This document shows, piece after piece, positions 27,038-35,252 of a DNA stretch of 64,000 bases (position 1 is its first letter; every line of letters begins with the position of its first letter). The notes below the pieces were generated by a model that saw nothing but the letters and a program-made list of their open reading frames with translations, searched no databases and was not told the origin of the DNA. The translations under genes and the position numbers were made by a program. This DNA is from Natronolimnobius sp. AArcel1 (GTDB lineage: Archaea; Halobacteriota; Halobacteria; Halobacteriales; Natrialbaceae), in the NCBI RefSeq assembly GCF_011043775.1, contig NZ_JAAKXY010000007.1:1-64000 (forward strand), written 5' to 3'.

Positions 27038-28414
27038 TTATGACCATTCTGGAACCGATCGTTGAATGAACTCACCGTGGCCCGAATCCGCGGTAATTCG
27101 TCCGTCCGCTGCAATCTGTGTCCCTCGGAGAAACGTCTTCGTCACTCGACCGGTCACCTCTTTTCCTTCATAGACAGAGTAGTCAGCCGTGGAGGCGTTG
27201 TCGGATGCGTCTATCGTGTACGTCTCAGTCGGGTCGAAGAGAATACAATCTGCATCAGTTCCCGGCTCCAGCGTTCCCTTGTTCGGCAGCCCAAAAATCT
27301 CCGCTGGGTTCGTACACATTTTTCGTACGAGAAATGGATACGAGAAGTCCCGTTTGTTCACTGCTTCGTGGTGAAATACCGGTAGCGACGTTTGGAGGCT
27401 GTTCGTGCCGAAAGAACTGTTCCACCACTTCGAGACGTCTTTATCTACCTTCCTGAAGGCGACGTGATCCGTCGAGACAACCTCGAGTGTGTCGTTTCGT
27501 AGATGATCGAAGAGCGCGTCCCGGTCGGCAGCCGTTCGTAGCGGTGGCGCGATAATCGGTAACGTCCCCATTCGTTCATAAGCAGTCTCATCGAGGGCTG
27601 TATAATGGGTGCATGTCTCAGCACGGACTTCGTTTCCATCGTCTTGAAATCGTGCAATGGTGTCAGCGGCCTTTGCACACGTCGTATGAACACCGTAATA
27701 CTTGGCACCCGCTTCCGTCGCCATTCGAATCGCGTTTTCGGCGGCCATCGCCTCGGCGAAATCGGGTCGGGATTGGGGATACTGTGTCGGATCATCCTTA
27801 CCCTCTCGTCGTAGTTTCGACTCGAGGTGCTCACAGACCGACTGATCTTCGGTGTGAAAGAGACTGACGGCGTCGTGGGCTGCGATTTCCTGGAGGACGC
27901 TGTTAATAAACCCGTTCGATAGACCGATTTCGTAGGCGGTGAACATCTTAAACGAGGTGACACCCTGCCTAATTGCGGTAGAGATTTCGTCTAGCACGGC
28001 TGGTTTTTCACGGGTAATAATTGCGTGAAGCCCGAAGTCGATCAGGCTTTCTTCGCCTTTCTGTTGGTGCCTCTCGATTGCCTCGAGTACCGTTCCAGGT
28101 TCGTCCCAGATGCCCATCTCACCGACCCAGGCTTGTGGTGCGAAGTTAATACACGTTGTCACACCGCCGAGTGCTGCGGCTTTGGTGGCAGTCTCGTAGG
28201 AGTCCTTTGAGAGATAACTACCAATATGAACGTGTGGATCAACGACACCAGGAAGAACTAACTGTCCCGATGCGTCGACAACGGTCTCGGCGTCGGGAAG
28301 TGATTGCCTGCTCCCGATAGCGACAATTTCTCCGTCATCGATTGCGAGGCTCCCGTCGAACTTTCGTTGAGACGTTACTATCTTCCCGTTCGCTATTAGA
28401 GTATCGACGACCAT
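27038..28414 (-). CDS. Dihydropyrimidinase/hydantoinase-like amidohydrolase
   Basis: A 458-aa cyclic amidohydrolase. The metal site is visible: H61 and H63 (DPHVHIG), the carbamylated-lysine position K156 (TSFKMFTAYE), a His in SLFHTEDQS, a His in YGVHTTCAKA and Asp in VVSTDHVAF. Members open hydantoin, dihydropyrimidine or allantoin rings, giving N-carbamoyl products that the M20 enzyme at 25161 could process. It converges on the DUF3830 gene. Which ring is the substrate cannot be decided from sequence. Confidence 0.9.
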   Translation of the reverse strand: MVVDTLIANGKIVTSQRKFDGSLAIDDGEIVAIGSRQSLPDAETVVDASGQLVLPGVVDPHVHIGSYLSKDSYETATKAAALGGVTTCINFAPQAWVGEMGIWDEPGTVLEAIERHQQKGEESLIDFGLHAIITREKPAVLDEISTAIRQGVTSFKMFTAYEIGLSNGFINSVLQEIAAHDAVSLFHTEDQSVCEHLESKLRREGKDDPTQYPQSRPDFAEAMAAENAIRMATEAGAKYYGVHTTCAKAADTIARFQDDGNEVRAETCTHYTALDETAYERMGTLPIIAPPLRTAADRDALFDHLRNDTLEVVSTDHVAFRKVDKDVSKWWNSSFGTNSLQTSLPVFHHEAVNKRDFSYPFLVRKMCTNPAEIFGLPNKGTLEPGTDADCILFDPTETYTIDASDNASTADYSVYEGKEVTGRVTKTFLRGTQIAADGRITADSGHGEFIQRSVPEWS

Positions 28415-28466
28415 AGCTCAGTATAGCGAACAGCGACATTATAAACCCTTTGTCCACAATAATTCT

Positions 28467-29153
28467 CGTGTTTAGTTAAGTGAATTTTACCAAGCGTCGA
28501 AGGTCTGCAGCCATGTTTCAGCAGTCGCTTGATCGTTGTTACTAATATTATTGTTAAATGAAAACCTCTTGTTTCATATTTAAATATATTTTTATCACGT
28601 TCCTATTTCCGTGATGTTCTAGTCGAAATTGAACCTCAACTCGTTGCAATGCAGCCGCTAGGTTGTCCACTTGATTAGTGAAAAATACAGCGTCATTGAC
28701 GTCGTGTTTCTCACGAAACTCTCGCGAAAGCCGCTTCGTCAATAACGTGATAGTCGGTGGAAAGAGGCGTAAATGCAAGGGTTAGTTCGCCTCGAGATCG
28801 ACAGCGTCGTATAGCCAGAACTGTAGGCCGTTGGTTTGGATCAACGTCTCGTCGAGCACGACGTGATCTGGGTTCACGTTGCTGGCGGGCTGTAGATCGG
28901 CCTTTTTGCACCCACTCGTGGACGGCTTTTCGAGATGGTTTGCCACCTAACATTTCTATTCCTAAGATAGTATTTGAAAGTGATGATTCTACGAGGTATA
29001 GACGGATACCGAACTTCATCAGCAGGAGCGGTGTCCGCTTTCGCTCCACAAAACGTAATTCAATCCAGTCGCAACAACCTCTGAGGGGAGTTATTTTCTA
29101 CATAGACCATTTGAAAACCATCTCGCCTCATGCTTCAGTCTTAACTAAACACG
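28467..29153 (-). mobile_element. Decayed IS6-like element with terminal repeats
   Basis: CGTGTTTAGTTAAG (28467-28480) and CTTAACTAAACACG (29140-29153) are perfect 14-bp terminal inverted repeats. Inside, broken minus-strand transposase pieces are readable: LMKFGIRLYLVESSLSNTIL and EWVQKG near the right end, VFFTNQVDNLAAALQRVEVQ and RLEHHGNRNV in the middle, and a C-terminal ATAETWLQTFDAW. Several frameshifts and stops make it non-functional. Confidence 0.8.
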
Positions 29154-29154
29154 A

Positions 29155-29218
29155 CCCAACCGCCGAAACGTGGTTACAAGCCTCCGCAGTCTGGTGGAAT
29201 TCGCGTGACTAAACACGA
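29155..29218 (+). pseudogene. 3' fragment of another copy of the same IS
   Basis: Next to the element's end the plus strand reads TAETWLQASAVWWNSRD-stop followed by GTGACTAAACACG, the transposase C-terminus and end repeat of the same family in the opposite orientation. Only about 60 bp remains, so this is a nested or head-to-head insertion scar. Confidence 0.65.
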
Positions 29219-29760
29219 TGCCGTCGACCTTCTCGAAGTACTTTGTCAACGCACCGGCGGCACTCTCTCGTTGCGGGACGAACGCAACCCAGTCGTAGTG
29301 GGCTTCGTGTTCAAGTCGAGTACCCACGGCTGTCGAGATCTTACTCGAGAGCGTCTCGAGATCGGTCCAATTGGCTTCATCAACGCTTGGGTCAGGAGTT
29401 ACCCAGATCGAGTCAACGATACCATGGACGACTCGCCACCCGCCAGCTTCCAACCGCTGCTTAGCCGTCAGCAGAATCTCTCGAGCGAATGCGTTGATTG
29501 CTTCGTGGCATTCAATCCGGCCGAATTTCGCGTTGCTGAATCCCTGGTACCCAAAGCAGGCAACGAGGATCCACTTTAGCGCCTCTGACCGACCCTCGAG
29601 TTCTCCAAGTCGATCTTCATTGGGATCCTTGCACTCCTGTTCGCGACGGATGGCGGCTTTAATCTCGTCACGAGCATTAATTATCGGCTCGAGGACGTCG
29701 ACGAGATAGCCACGCTCGTCACAAATCGAGTACCCAAGCCCGGGGGACGTCATCACAGAA
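29219..29760 (-). pseudogene. Internal fragment of a family-B DNA polymerase
   Basis: The minus frame reads SVMTSPGLGYSICDERGYLV, LGELEGRSEALKWILVACFG-YQGFSNAKFGRIECHEAINA, then WRVVHGIVDSIWVTPDPSVD. The order (motif A region, motif B KxxxN-x-YG-like, motif C DS core) fits the palm and fingers of a haloarchaeal PolB2-type polymerase. The exonuclease domain, the N-terminus and the thumb are missing; both ends coincide with mobile-element scars. The fragment is unlikely to be expressed as a functional polymerase. Confidence 0.75.
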
Positions 29761-29774
29761 ATGCAAGGAGGAAA

Positions 29775-29794
29775 CCCACGACTTCTGTCGTGGG
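29775..29794 (+). repeat. Solo IS1341-type end hairpin
   Basis: CCCACGACTTCTGTCGTGGG is nearly identical to the hairpin at the right end of the tnpB element (31970-31989). With no tnpB beside it, it looks like a right-end scar of an earlier insertion. Confidence 0.6.
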
Positions 29795-29865
29795 GAGAAT
29801 CCGACAAGGGTCGAATCAATCCACGAGCGATAGCAGTCGGACTCCCCGCCGCTAGTCGAGAATTT

Positions 29866-30656
29866 GGCTCTGTTGAAATCCTCAGTAAGTGATATATCTT
29901 GACCCGGTCGCGGTCAATACAGGTGAATAACGTATCAAAAGAATCTTTATGGTCGATTCAGAACCGTTGGATACCTTATGACTGACCCGTCAGAAGATAC
30001 GAGTCACGTGATAGAAGATGCCCAGTTCCGTTTACTCATTGATAAAGCGAACGACGGTCTGTTCCTCATCGATCCAGAAACGGGGCAAATCCAAGGTGCC
30101 AACCAGACAGTCTGTGACTGGCTAGGGTACACCAAAGATGAGGTTCTGGACATGACGATCTTCGACTGCCAGACGACTTTCTCTGAGCCTGAAGCATGGC
30201 AGACGTTCGTTCAGAGAGTGCGTGACGAAAACGGAGTACAAATAAAAAACAAAATTCAGACAGATACTGGCTCGATGATCTCTGTTGAGGGAAGCATCTC
30301 GGTCGTCTCGGTTGACGGCTCTGACTATGTCGTCGCTATTCCTCGGTTACTCTCCGATCAGGAGTAGCGAATTACCCCGCGAGAGAATCGTCTATCTCTA
30401 TTGAAATCTTGGTGATGAATGGGCGTAGGAGTTGATGCAGACGACGTTATGGGTGAGCGGTCGGGTGGATCGATGTATATGCCGCTCTCTTTCTGACAGA
30501 GTCAGTTCAGTCTCTTCGGAAGTTTCGCCGCACAAGTCGTTAGATGCAGCACGTAGGGTAACACTCCATCTTGTAATCACCGACTCAATAAGCACCTTTC
30601 AATGACCAGCTGTTTCAGACGGGAACATATCTGAAGAAGAGGATTTCAACAGAGCC
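29866..30656. mobile_element. PAS-gene element with IS-type TIRs and 8-bp TSD
   Basis: GGCTCTGTTGAAATCC (29866-29881) and GGATTTCAACAGAGCC (30641-30656) are perfect 16-bp terminal inverted repeats. They are flanked by an exact 8-bp direct repeat, GAGAATTT (29858-29865 and 30657-30664), the target duplication length of IS5-type haloarchaeal elements. The 791-bp unit has no transposase; it carries one intact PAS-domain gene (29978-30367). It is therefore a non-autonomous element presumably mobilised by a related IS5-type transposase such as the one at 1823-2644, whose right end shares the first 14 bases. Bases 30368-30640 show no further gene. Confidence 0.8.
29978..30367 (+). CDS. Stand-alone PAS domain protein
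   Basis: A 129-aa protein consisting of one PAS domain: FRLLIDKANDGLFLIDPETG (residues 17-36), IQGANQTVCDWLGYTKDEVL (38-57), and the beta-hairpin region ENGVQIKNKIQTDTGSMISV and VVSVDGSDYVVAIPR at the end. No kinase, HTH or transmembrane part is present, so it may act as a small sensor or interact with histidine kinases. It is the only gene inside the transposon-like unit 29866-30656. TTTAT lies about 28 nt before the ATG, consistent with its own promoter. Confidence 0.85.
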   Translation: MTDPSEDTSHVIEDAQFRLLIDKANDGLFLIDPETGQIQGANQTVCDWLGYTKDEVLDMTIFDCQTTFSEPEAWQTFVQRVRDENGVQIKNKIQTDTGSMISVEGSISVVSVDGSDYVVAIPRLLSDQE

Positions 30657-30695
30657 GAGAATTTATAAAGACATACACAGATATGTGAAACACGG

Positions 30696-31996
30696 ATGGA
30701 GGACGTGATTCGCACCGTCAAAGTCAAACTCGATGTCCCTACAGAGCGGTGCGATGACCTCCATCAGACCAAAGGCCAGTTCCTCCACTGTGCCAATACG
30801 ACGGCAGACTGGGCGTGGAAATACCCACACGACTATTGTATAACCTCGAAACAGAATGCTGAGAAAGCCCTCTACGACAGACTTCGTAGTGAGACGGAGT
30901 TGACAGCGAATCTCGTGCAGAAAGGGATTCGACGCGCTATAGAGGCCACAAAAAGCGGTGTCGCTCGCCTCAAGGACGGCGACACGACGAGTCAACCGCA
31001 CTTCGACACGTGGAGTGTTGTCTATGACAAACGAAGCGCGACGTTCCACCGCGATCACGTCTCTCTGTCCACAGTGAATGGCCGTGTCGAGTGCGACTAC
31101 GTGATTCCCACCGAACCAGAGGGAACACCAATTGGTGAGTATCTACTGAACGAGGACTACGAGTTCCGTATGTCCACATTGCAGTACGACCGTTCCACAG
31201 AGTCGTTCTATCTCCATGCACGGATGCGCCGACTCGAGCGTGACGAGCGAGAGCAGTCCACAGCTTCTTCTGATGCCAAGCACAGAACAGTCCTTGGCGT
31301 TGACCTAAACGTGGACGGTTCGCTCGCCGTGACTTCGACAGGCGTGTTCATCGGAAACGCTGACGAGATGAATCATCGGAGCCGAGCGTTCGAGAAGACT
31401 CGCGGGTCACTGCAACAGACTGGGACGCGGTCGGCACACCTGTCGATTCAATCGATGAAAGACCGCGAACACCGCTGGATGCAAGACGAACTCCATCGCG
31501 CTTCGAACCAGATTCTTGAAGAAGCCCGTGACCACGGTTGTACGCACATTGCGTTCGAGAACCTGACCGGGATTCGTGACCGGATGCCGGGTGCAAAACG
31601 CTTCCATGCATGGGCGTTCCGGCGCTTGTACCACTACGTCGAATACAAAGCCGAGATGTTCGGCATCGGGACCGAACAGGTGAGTCCGGCGTACACGAGT
31701 CAGCGGTGTTCGTCGTGCGGGTTTCCCACGAGTCTAATCGGCAGTCAAAACACCAGTTCGTGTGTCAGAAGTGCGAGTACGAACTGAACGCAGATTATAA
31801 TGCGAGCAAAAACATCGCTCGCAAACTTCTCAAAAAGTTCCACTCGAGGCAGAAGTCTTCGAGTGGAGGCGCACCCTGTCAGTGTGCGCTAACGTCAGGG
31901 ACGCTGAACCTGAACGGCGATTACACCGCCTCCGTCAATTCGACGGGAGAGGGGGAGTCCACTGACAAGCCCACGACTTCAGTCGTGGGTTACTGA
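30696..31996 (+). pseudogene. tnpB: Frameshifted TnpB RNA-guided nuclease
   Basis: The first frame (363 aa) has the RuvC-like Asp D203 (VLGVDLNVDGS), Glu E288 (HIAFENLTGIR) and the first zinc-ribbon pair C338/C341 (QRCSSCGF). Then the frame is lost near 31728; the second half (CQKCEYELNADYNASKNIAR, third RuvC Asp) and C-terminal tail continue in another frame to TAA/TGA at about 31996. One base missing in TTTCCC-ACGAG explains it. TnpB proteins use RNA from the element's right end to guide DNA cleavage; this copy should be inactive unless frameshifting restores it. A TATA-like TTTATAAA lies 30 nt before the ATG. Confidence 0.85.
31970..31989 (+). repeat. Right-end hairpin of the tnpB element
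   Basis: CCCACGACTTCAGTCGTGGG forms an eight-pair stem with a four-base loop at the element's right end; in this family the right end overlaps the 3' part of the guide RNA. Confidence 0.7.
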
Positions 31997-32352
31997 CAGA
32001 CCGCCCCGTAGTGTTGGTAGGCAGTGAAACCTCGAGCGACAGTAATTCGATCGAGTAACCGCTGGCTGGGTGCAATCCGAGCAAGTGCAGTTGTTGTAGC
32101 ATGGCCATTCCCATCAACCCAAAAGGCAGGCCCATCGTGGAGGAGGAGATGATCGAGGGCAAGCGACTGTAAGACCGGAACTCCCCGGTCGCCGTCGACG
32201 TCCAGGAGCGTCATGCCATCTTCGAGGGAAGGCAGTAGGAGATCATCAGTCGCAGGGTCCGCTCGCTTGACGAGGTCGCGATTGTGATCAGCACCTCGAG
32301 TCTGTCGATCGGCCACAAACCGGTTCGACATCGATGTGTCGTTTCTAGACAT
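31993..32352 (-). pseudogene. Truncated RecA/RadA-like ATPase homologue
   Basis: A 119-codon N-terminal piece starting MSRNDTSMSNRFVADRQTRG, with DGMTLLDVDGDRGVPVLQSL-ALDHLLL and FWVDGNGHATTTALARIAPS, resembling haloarchaeal Rad51/RecA-like accessory proteins that lie near PolB2. It ends where the tnpB element begins (AVCQ-stop, the stop supplied by the insertion), so the ATPase core is lost. On the minus strand this is upstream of the PolB fragment, so both may derive from one former DNA-repair operon. Confidence 0.55.
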
Positions 32353-32507
32353 ACTCGACTAGATATCTACTTTTCCAATAAGCCGAAGCGTGTGGCTTCC
32401 ATGTTTCAAGGAATGCCGATAATGCGAGAGTTCGACGCTCTATGCCTGTGTTCCGTATTTTGATCGTCGTTTCCGAGATGGCTTCCTGATTTGGATCGTC
32501 CTCGACC

Positions 32508-32548
32508 TTAACCAACAACTGGTGATGACACACAGCGTTGTTGGTTAA
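32508..32548. promoter_or_regulatory. TTAACCAACAAC inverted repeat
   Basis: TTAACCAACAAC (32508-32519) and GTTGTTGGTTAA (32537-32548) are perfect 12-bp arms; the TTAACCAAC half-sites are 23 bp apart, as at 2934. It lies about 155 bp upstream of the truncated RecA-like gene and on the far side from the amine oxidase gene. No gene is evident in 32353-32662. Confidence 0.7.
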
Positions 32549-32662
32549 CGCTCACCGAGTTTCCTATTGGATTCGAACTACGGAGTATCCATTTTCCCAG
32601 AATGCCAGCTATCTTCGATATAGCACGTCAAACGGACTTTACAAGCTGTCCGATCCGAGAAA

Positions 32663-34030
32663 TCAGCTTTCTCGCTCCTTACGGTCGCTGATGACTTCGC
32701 TCGCAACCCGCTCGCCTGAACTGATCGCACCTTCCATGAAACCCCGCCACTCGAGTGCAGTCTCTGACCCGGCCCAGTGAACGCGACCGACCGGTTCACG
32801 AAGCACGTCGCCGCAGGTTGTAAGCGTCCCCGGCGTCATCGCTGCGTTATAGCCGCCTGTCGACCACTGTGTCTTTGACCAAACCTCGTCAGCATACTCC
32901 ACTGGTTCGCTCGCTCGAGGCCCGAAGTAGTGATTGAGATCCTCGAGTACCCGTTCCCGGCGTTCTGCTGTGGGTCTATCGCTCCATTCGAGGGCGTTGG
33001 CTCCGGCGATGAACCCGACGAGAAGACCCCGATCCGTCTTGGAATGGGTCCCGTCTGCAACCTCTGTCACTACACCGTCGGCTGAAAGCACCGATCCCGA
33101 GTAGCCATCATCGCGCCAGAATGGCTCCTCGTACACAGCGAAGCATTTGATAACCGAGCCCATTGGCATTCGCTGGATCAGCCCTTGCCGACGGGCGGGG
33201 AGTGGTGGTTCGTGGTCAATGCGTCCGATCAGCGGCGGCGGAATGGCGATAATCGCATCCGAGACGGCGTACCTCCCATCGTCAGAAATAAGCGTCACGT
33301 CATCGCCCCGTCGATCAATCCGGCGGACTGGTTCGGACAGTCGAATCGCCTCGCCGAGGTCATCAGCCAGTCCTCGGGCGAGCTGCTGGGTGCTTCCAAC
33401 GAGGCGGTACTCTTCGGCGACATTGACTGAATCGTCGTTCATTCCGAATCCGCCGGCTGCGTCGACAGTGTCGAGGAGATACAACAGTGAGATCTGGCTG
33501 GGTTCAACAGTGTACTCGGCCCGAACGAACGCGTCGAATGCCTCTCGTGCGGCCTCCGTTTCCATTGTCTCTCGTTTCCACGATTCGAGGGTCGTCGCGT
33601 CCCACTTCTCGGCATCGGGTCCCTGGTGAGGGACGTCCCGTCGGAGAATCTCAATCTGTTCGAGCGCTTCTCGTAGTTCCGCGGCTGCTTCTGGTGGCAG
33701 CGCCTGGAACCGGTTTTCGTGATCGAACAACTCCCCGACAGCACCGACTCTATCAGTGCCTGAATCGTACTGCTCGCATAACTTGAGATTGAACTCTTCG
33801 ACCAGTCCGAGAACACGTTCGTGTTCGGCACCAATCCACTCTGCGCCACGGTCGATTGTATCGCCGGTCGCCAGCGAACCCGCAGCCGTTCGGCCGCCGA
33901 CACGCTCTCTCGCTTCGAGGACGACCACCTCGAGTCCCATGTCGGTCAATTCCCTCGCCGCCGTCAGCCCGGCAAGACCCGCACCGACGATGCCAACATG
34001 ATAGTGTTTGGTTGCTCGAGAAGCAGTCAT
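32663..34030 (-). CDS. Flavin-containing amine oxidase
   Basis: A 455-aa protein of the monoamine oxidase/polyamine oxidase family. The dinucleotide-binding motif is GIVGAGLAGLTAARELTDMG (13-32), followed by VVVLEARERVGGRT. The C-terminal FAD-contact region is VHWAGSETALEWRGFMEGAI. It oxidises an amine to imine with release of peroxide; the substrate is not predictable. I use the ATG at 34030, since the 39 upstream in-frame codons lack family similarity. The gene is monocistronic, convergent with nothing functional downstream. Confidence 0.9.
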   Translation of the reverse strand: MTASRATKHYHVGIVGAGLAGLTAARELTDMGLEVVVLEARERVGGRTAAGSLATGDTIDRGAEWIGAEHERVLGLVEEFNLKLCEQYDSGTDRVGAVGELFDHENRFQALPPEAAAELREALEQIEILRRDVPHQGPDAEKWDATTLESWKRETMETEAAREAFDAFVRAEYTVEPSQISLLYLLDTVDAAGGFGMNDDSVNVAEEYRLVGSTQQLARGLADDLGEAIRLSEPVRRIDRRGDDVTLISDDGRYAVSDAIIAIPPPLIGRIDHEPPLPARRQGLIQRMPMGSVIKCFAVYEEPFWRDDGYSGSVLSADGVVTEVADGTHSKTDRGLLVGFIAGANALEWSDRPTAERRERVLEDLNHYFGPRASEPVEYADEVWSKTQWSTGGYNAAMTPGTLTTCGDVLREPVGRVHWAGSETALEWRGFMEGAISSGERVASEVISDRKERES

Positions 34031-34291
34031 ATGCAGCTCGTGTATCCGTCCGAAAATAGCGTTTAGGGTTGCAATTTCTGGACTTGATCGACTCGAGGCA
34101 GTGAAAGAAACGCGATACCAGTTGACGGATCTTGTTGAAACCTTCAAACACGGTCAATTGGGTATTCCTGCGGTCAGTACAGGACAACAGCTAGCAAACT
34201 ACCCCACAATAGAGGCGTGCGAAAAGACCATTGGCCGGAACGCAGGCTGGTGCTGAAAAGGATTATATCGAGGCTGTGGTTCGTCTATCGT

Positions 34292-35173
34292 ATGTCCATC
34301 GAGGTAGTCGCTGTCACCGGAGGGAACGGCCGTATCGGCGAGCGCGTACTGGTCGAACTGAACGAGCACGGCTACCGAACGGTCAACCTTGAACGATCGG
34401 AGCGACGGAAGGCGGTCGCCGATCAGTACGTCACGATCGATCTCGAGGACGCCGGCCAGGTGTACGGGGCGCTCGCCCAGAGCGGTGCGGACGCAGTGAT
34501 ACACATGGGGACGGTCTCCTCGCCGCGCCACCAACCGGGGTACGTCACCTACCGGAACAACGTAATGAGTACATATCACGTTCTGGAAGCCGCCGTGGAA
34601 CTTGGGCTCGAGGCCGTCTGCCTGGCATCCAGTATCAACGCCATGGGTGCATCGTTTCAGGACGTTCCCATCGAAGTCGAGTATCTCCCGGTAGACGAGG
34701 AGCACCCCACAACTCCGCGGGATCCATACGCGATTGCGAAACGCGTGATCGAGGTGACCGCGGACGGATTCGGTCGGGACGAGAACGAACCCCCAATCAT
34801 CGGATCGCTCCGTTACCCGTGGGTCGCCAACGGCGAGGAACTCGACTCCTCATTCGTCCGGAGCGACCGGACGCTCGAGGCCGGGGTTCCGGACGTCCCC
34901 GGCGGCGTGCAGGAACTCTTCGCGTACGTCCACGTCGACGACGCCGCAGCGGCCGCCCGTCGCGTCATCGAGGCGGACTTCGACGGTCACGAGACGTTTT
35001 GGATCGTCGCCGACGGCACGACCATGGAGACTTCGACCGACGAGCTCGTCAAGGAGTGTTACCCGGATGCGGCGCTCAGACGGAGTTTTTCGGGGCACGA
35101 GAGTCTCGTCGAGAACACAAAGGCCAAGGACCGACTCGGTTGGGAACCAGACCACTCCTGGCGAATGGGCTAA
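34292..35173 (+). CDS. Extended-SDR NAD-dependent epimerase/dehydrogenase
   Basis: A 293-aa protein. The Rossmann motif is VTGGNGRIGERVL (residues 8-20), and the active site is the Tyr-Lys pair in DPYAIAKRVIE (about 146-156). The start ATG at 34292 has TTATATC 27-30 nt upstream, favouring a leaderless transcript and excluding the longer frame. The sequence resembles sugar dehydrogenases of the extended SDR type, such as haloarchaeal L-arabinose dehydrogenase or uronate dehydrogenase; UDP-sugar epimerisation is less likely. It converges on a DgoD-like dehydratase, which fits a non-phosphorylative sugar oxidation pathway. Confidence 0.82.
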   Translation: MSIEVVAVTGGNGRIGERVLVELNEHGYRTVNLERSERRKAVADQYVTIDLEDAGQVYGALAQSGADAVIHMGTVSSPRHQPGYVTYRNNVMSTYHVLEAAVELGLEAVCLASSINAMGASFQDVPIEVEYLPVDEEHPTTPRDPYAIAKRVIEVTADGFGRDENEPPIIGSLRYPWVANGEELDSSFVRSDRTLEAGVPDVPGGVQELFAYVHVDDAAAAARRVIEADFDGHETFWIVADGTTMETSTDELVKECYPDAALRRSFSGHESLVENTKAKDRLGWEPDHSWRMG

Positions 35174-35252
35174 CGGTCTCGTCGTCCGTACTCACCCGAG
35201 CAGGCCACACCGCAATCACTAACGGTATGCGAGCCTACCGTCACGACATTCG

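Larger units (their letters stand above)
30660..31996 (+). mobile_element. IS1341-type (tnpB-only) element
   Basis: The element has a single, frameshifted tnpB and a right-end hairpin CCCACGACTTCAGTCGTGGG (31970-31989). Insertion truncated the RecA-like gene at 31993-32352; the element supplies its new stop codon. The left end is close to 30660, directly abutting the target duplication of the PAS element. No tnpA is present, as is usual for IS1341-type elements. Confidence 0.75.

Noticed and set aside
32345-32533. 62-aa ORF upstream of the RecA-like fragment
   Set aside because: It starts at the edge of the inverted repeat and has no recognisable domain; probably leader sequence.
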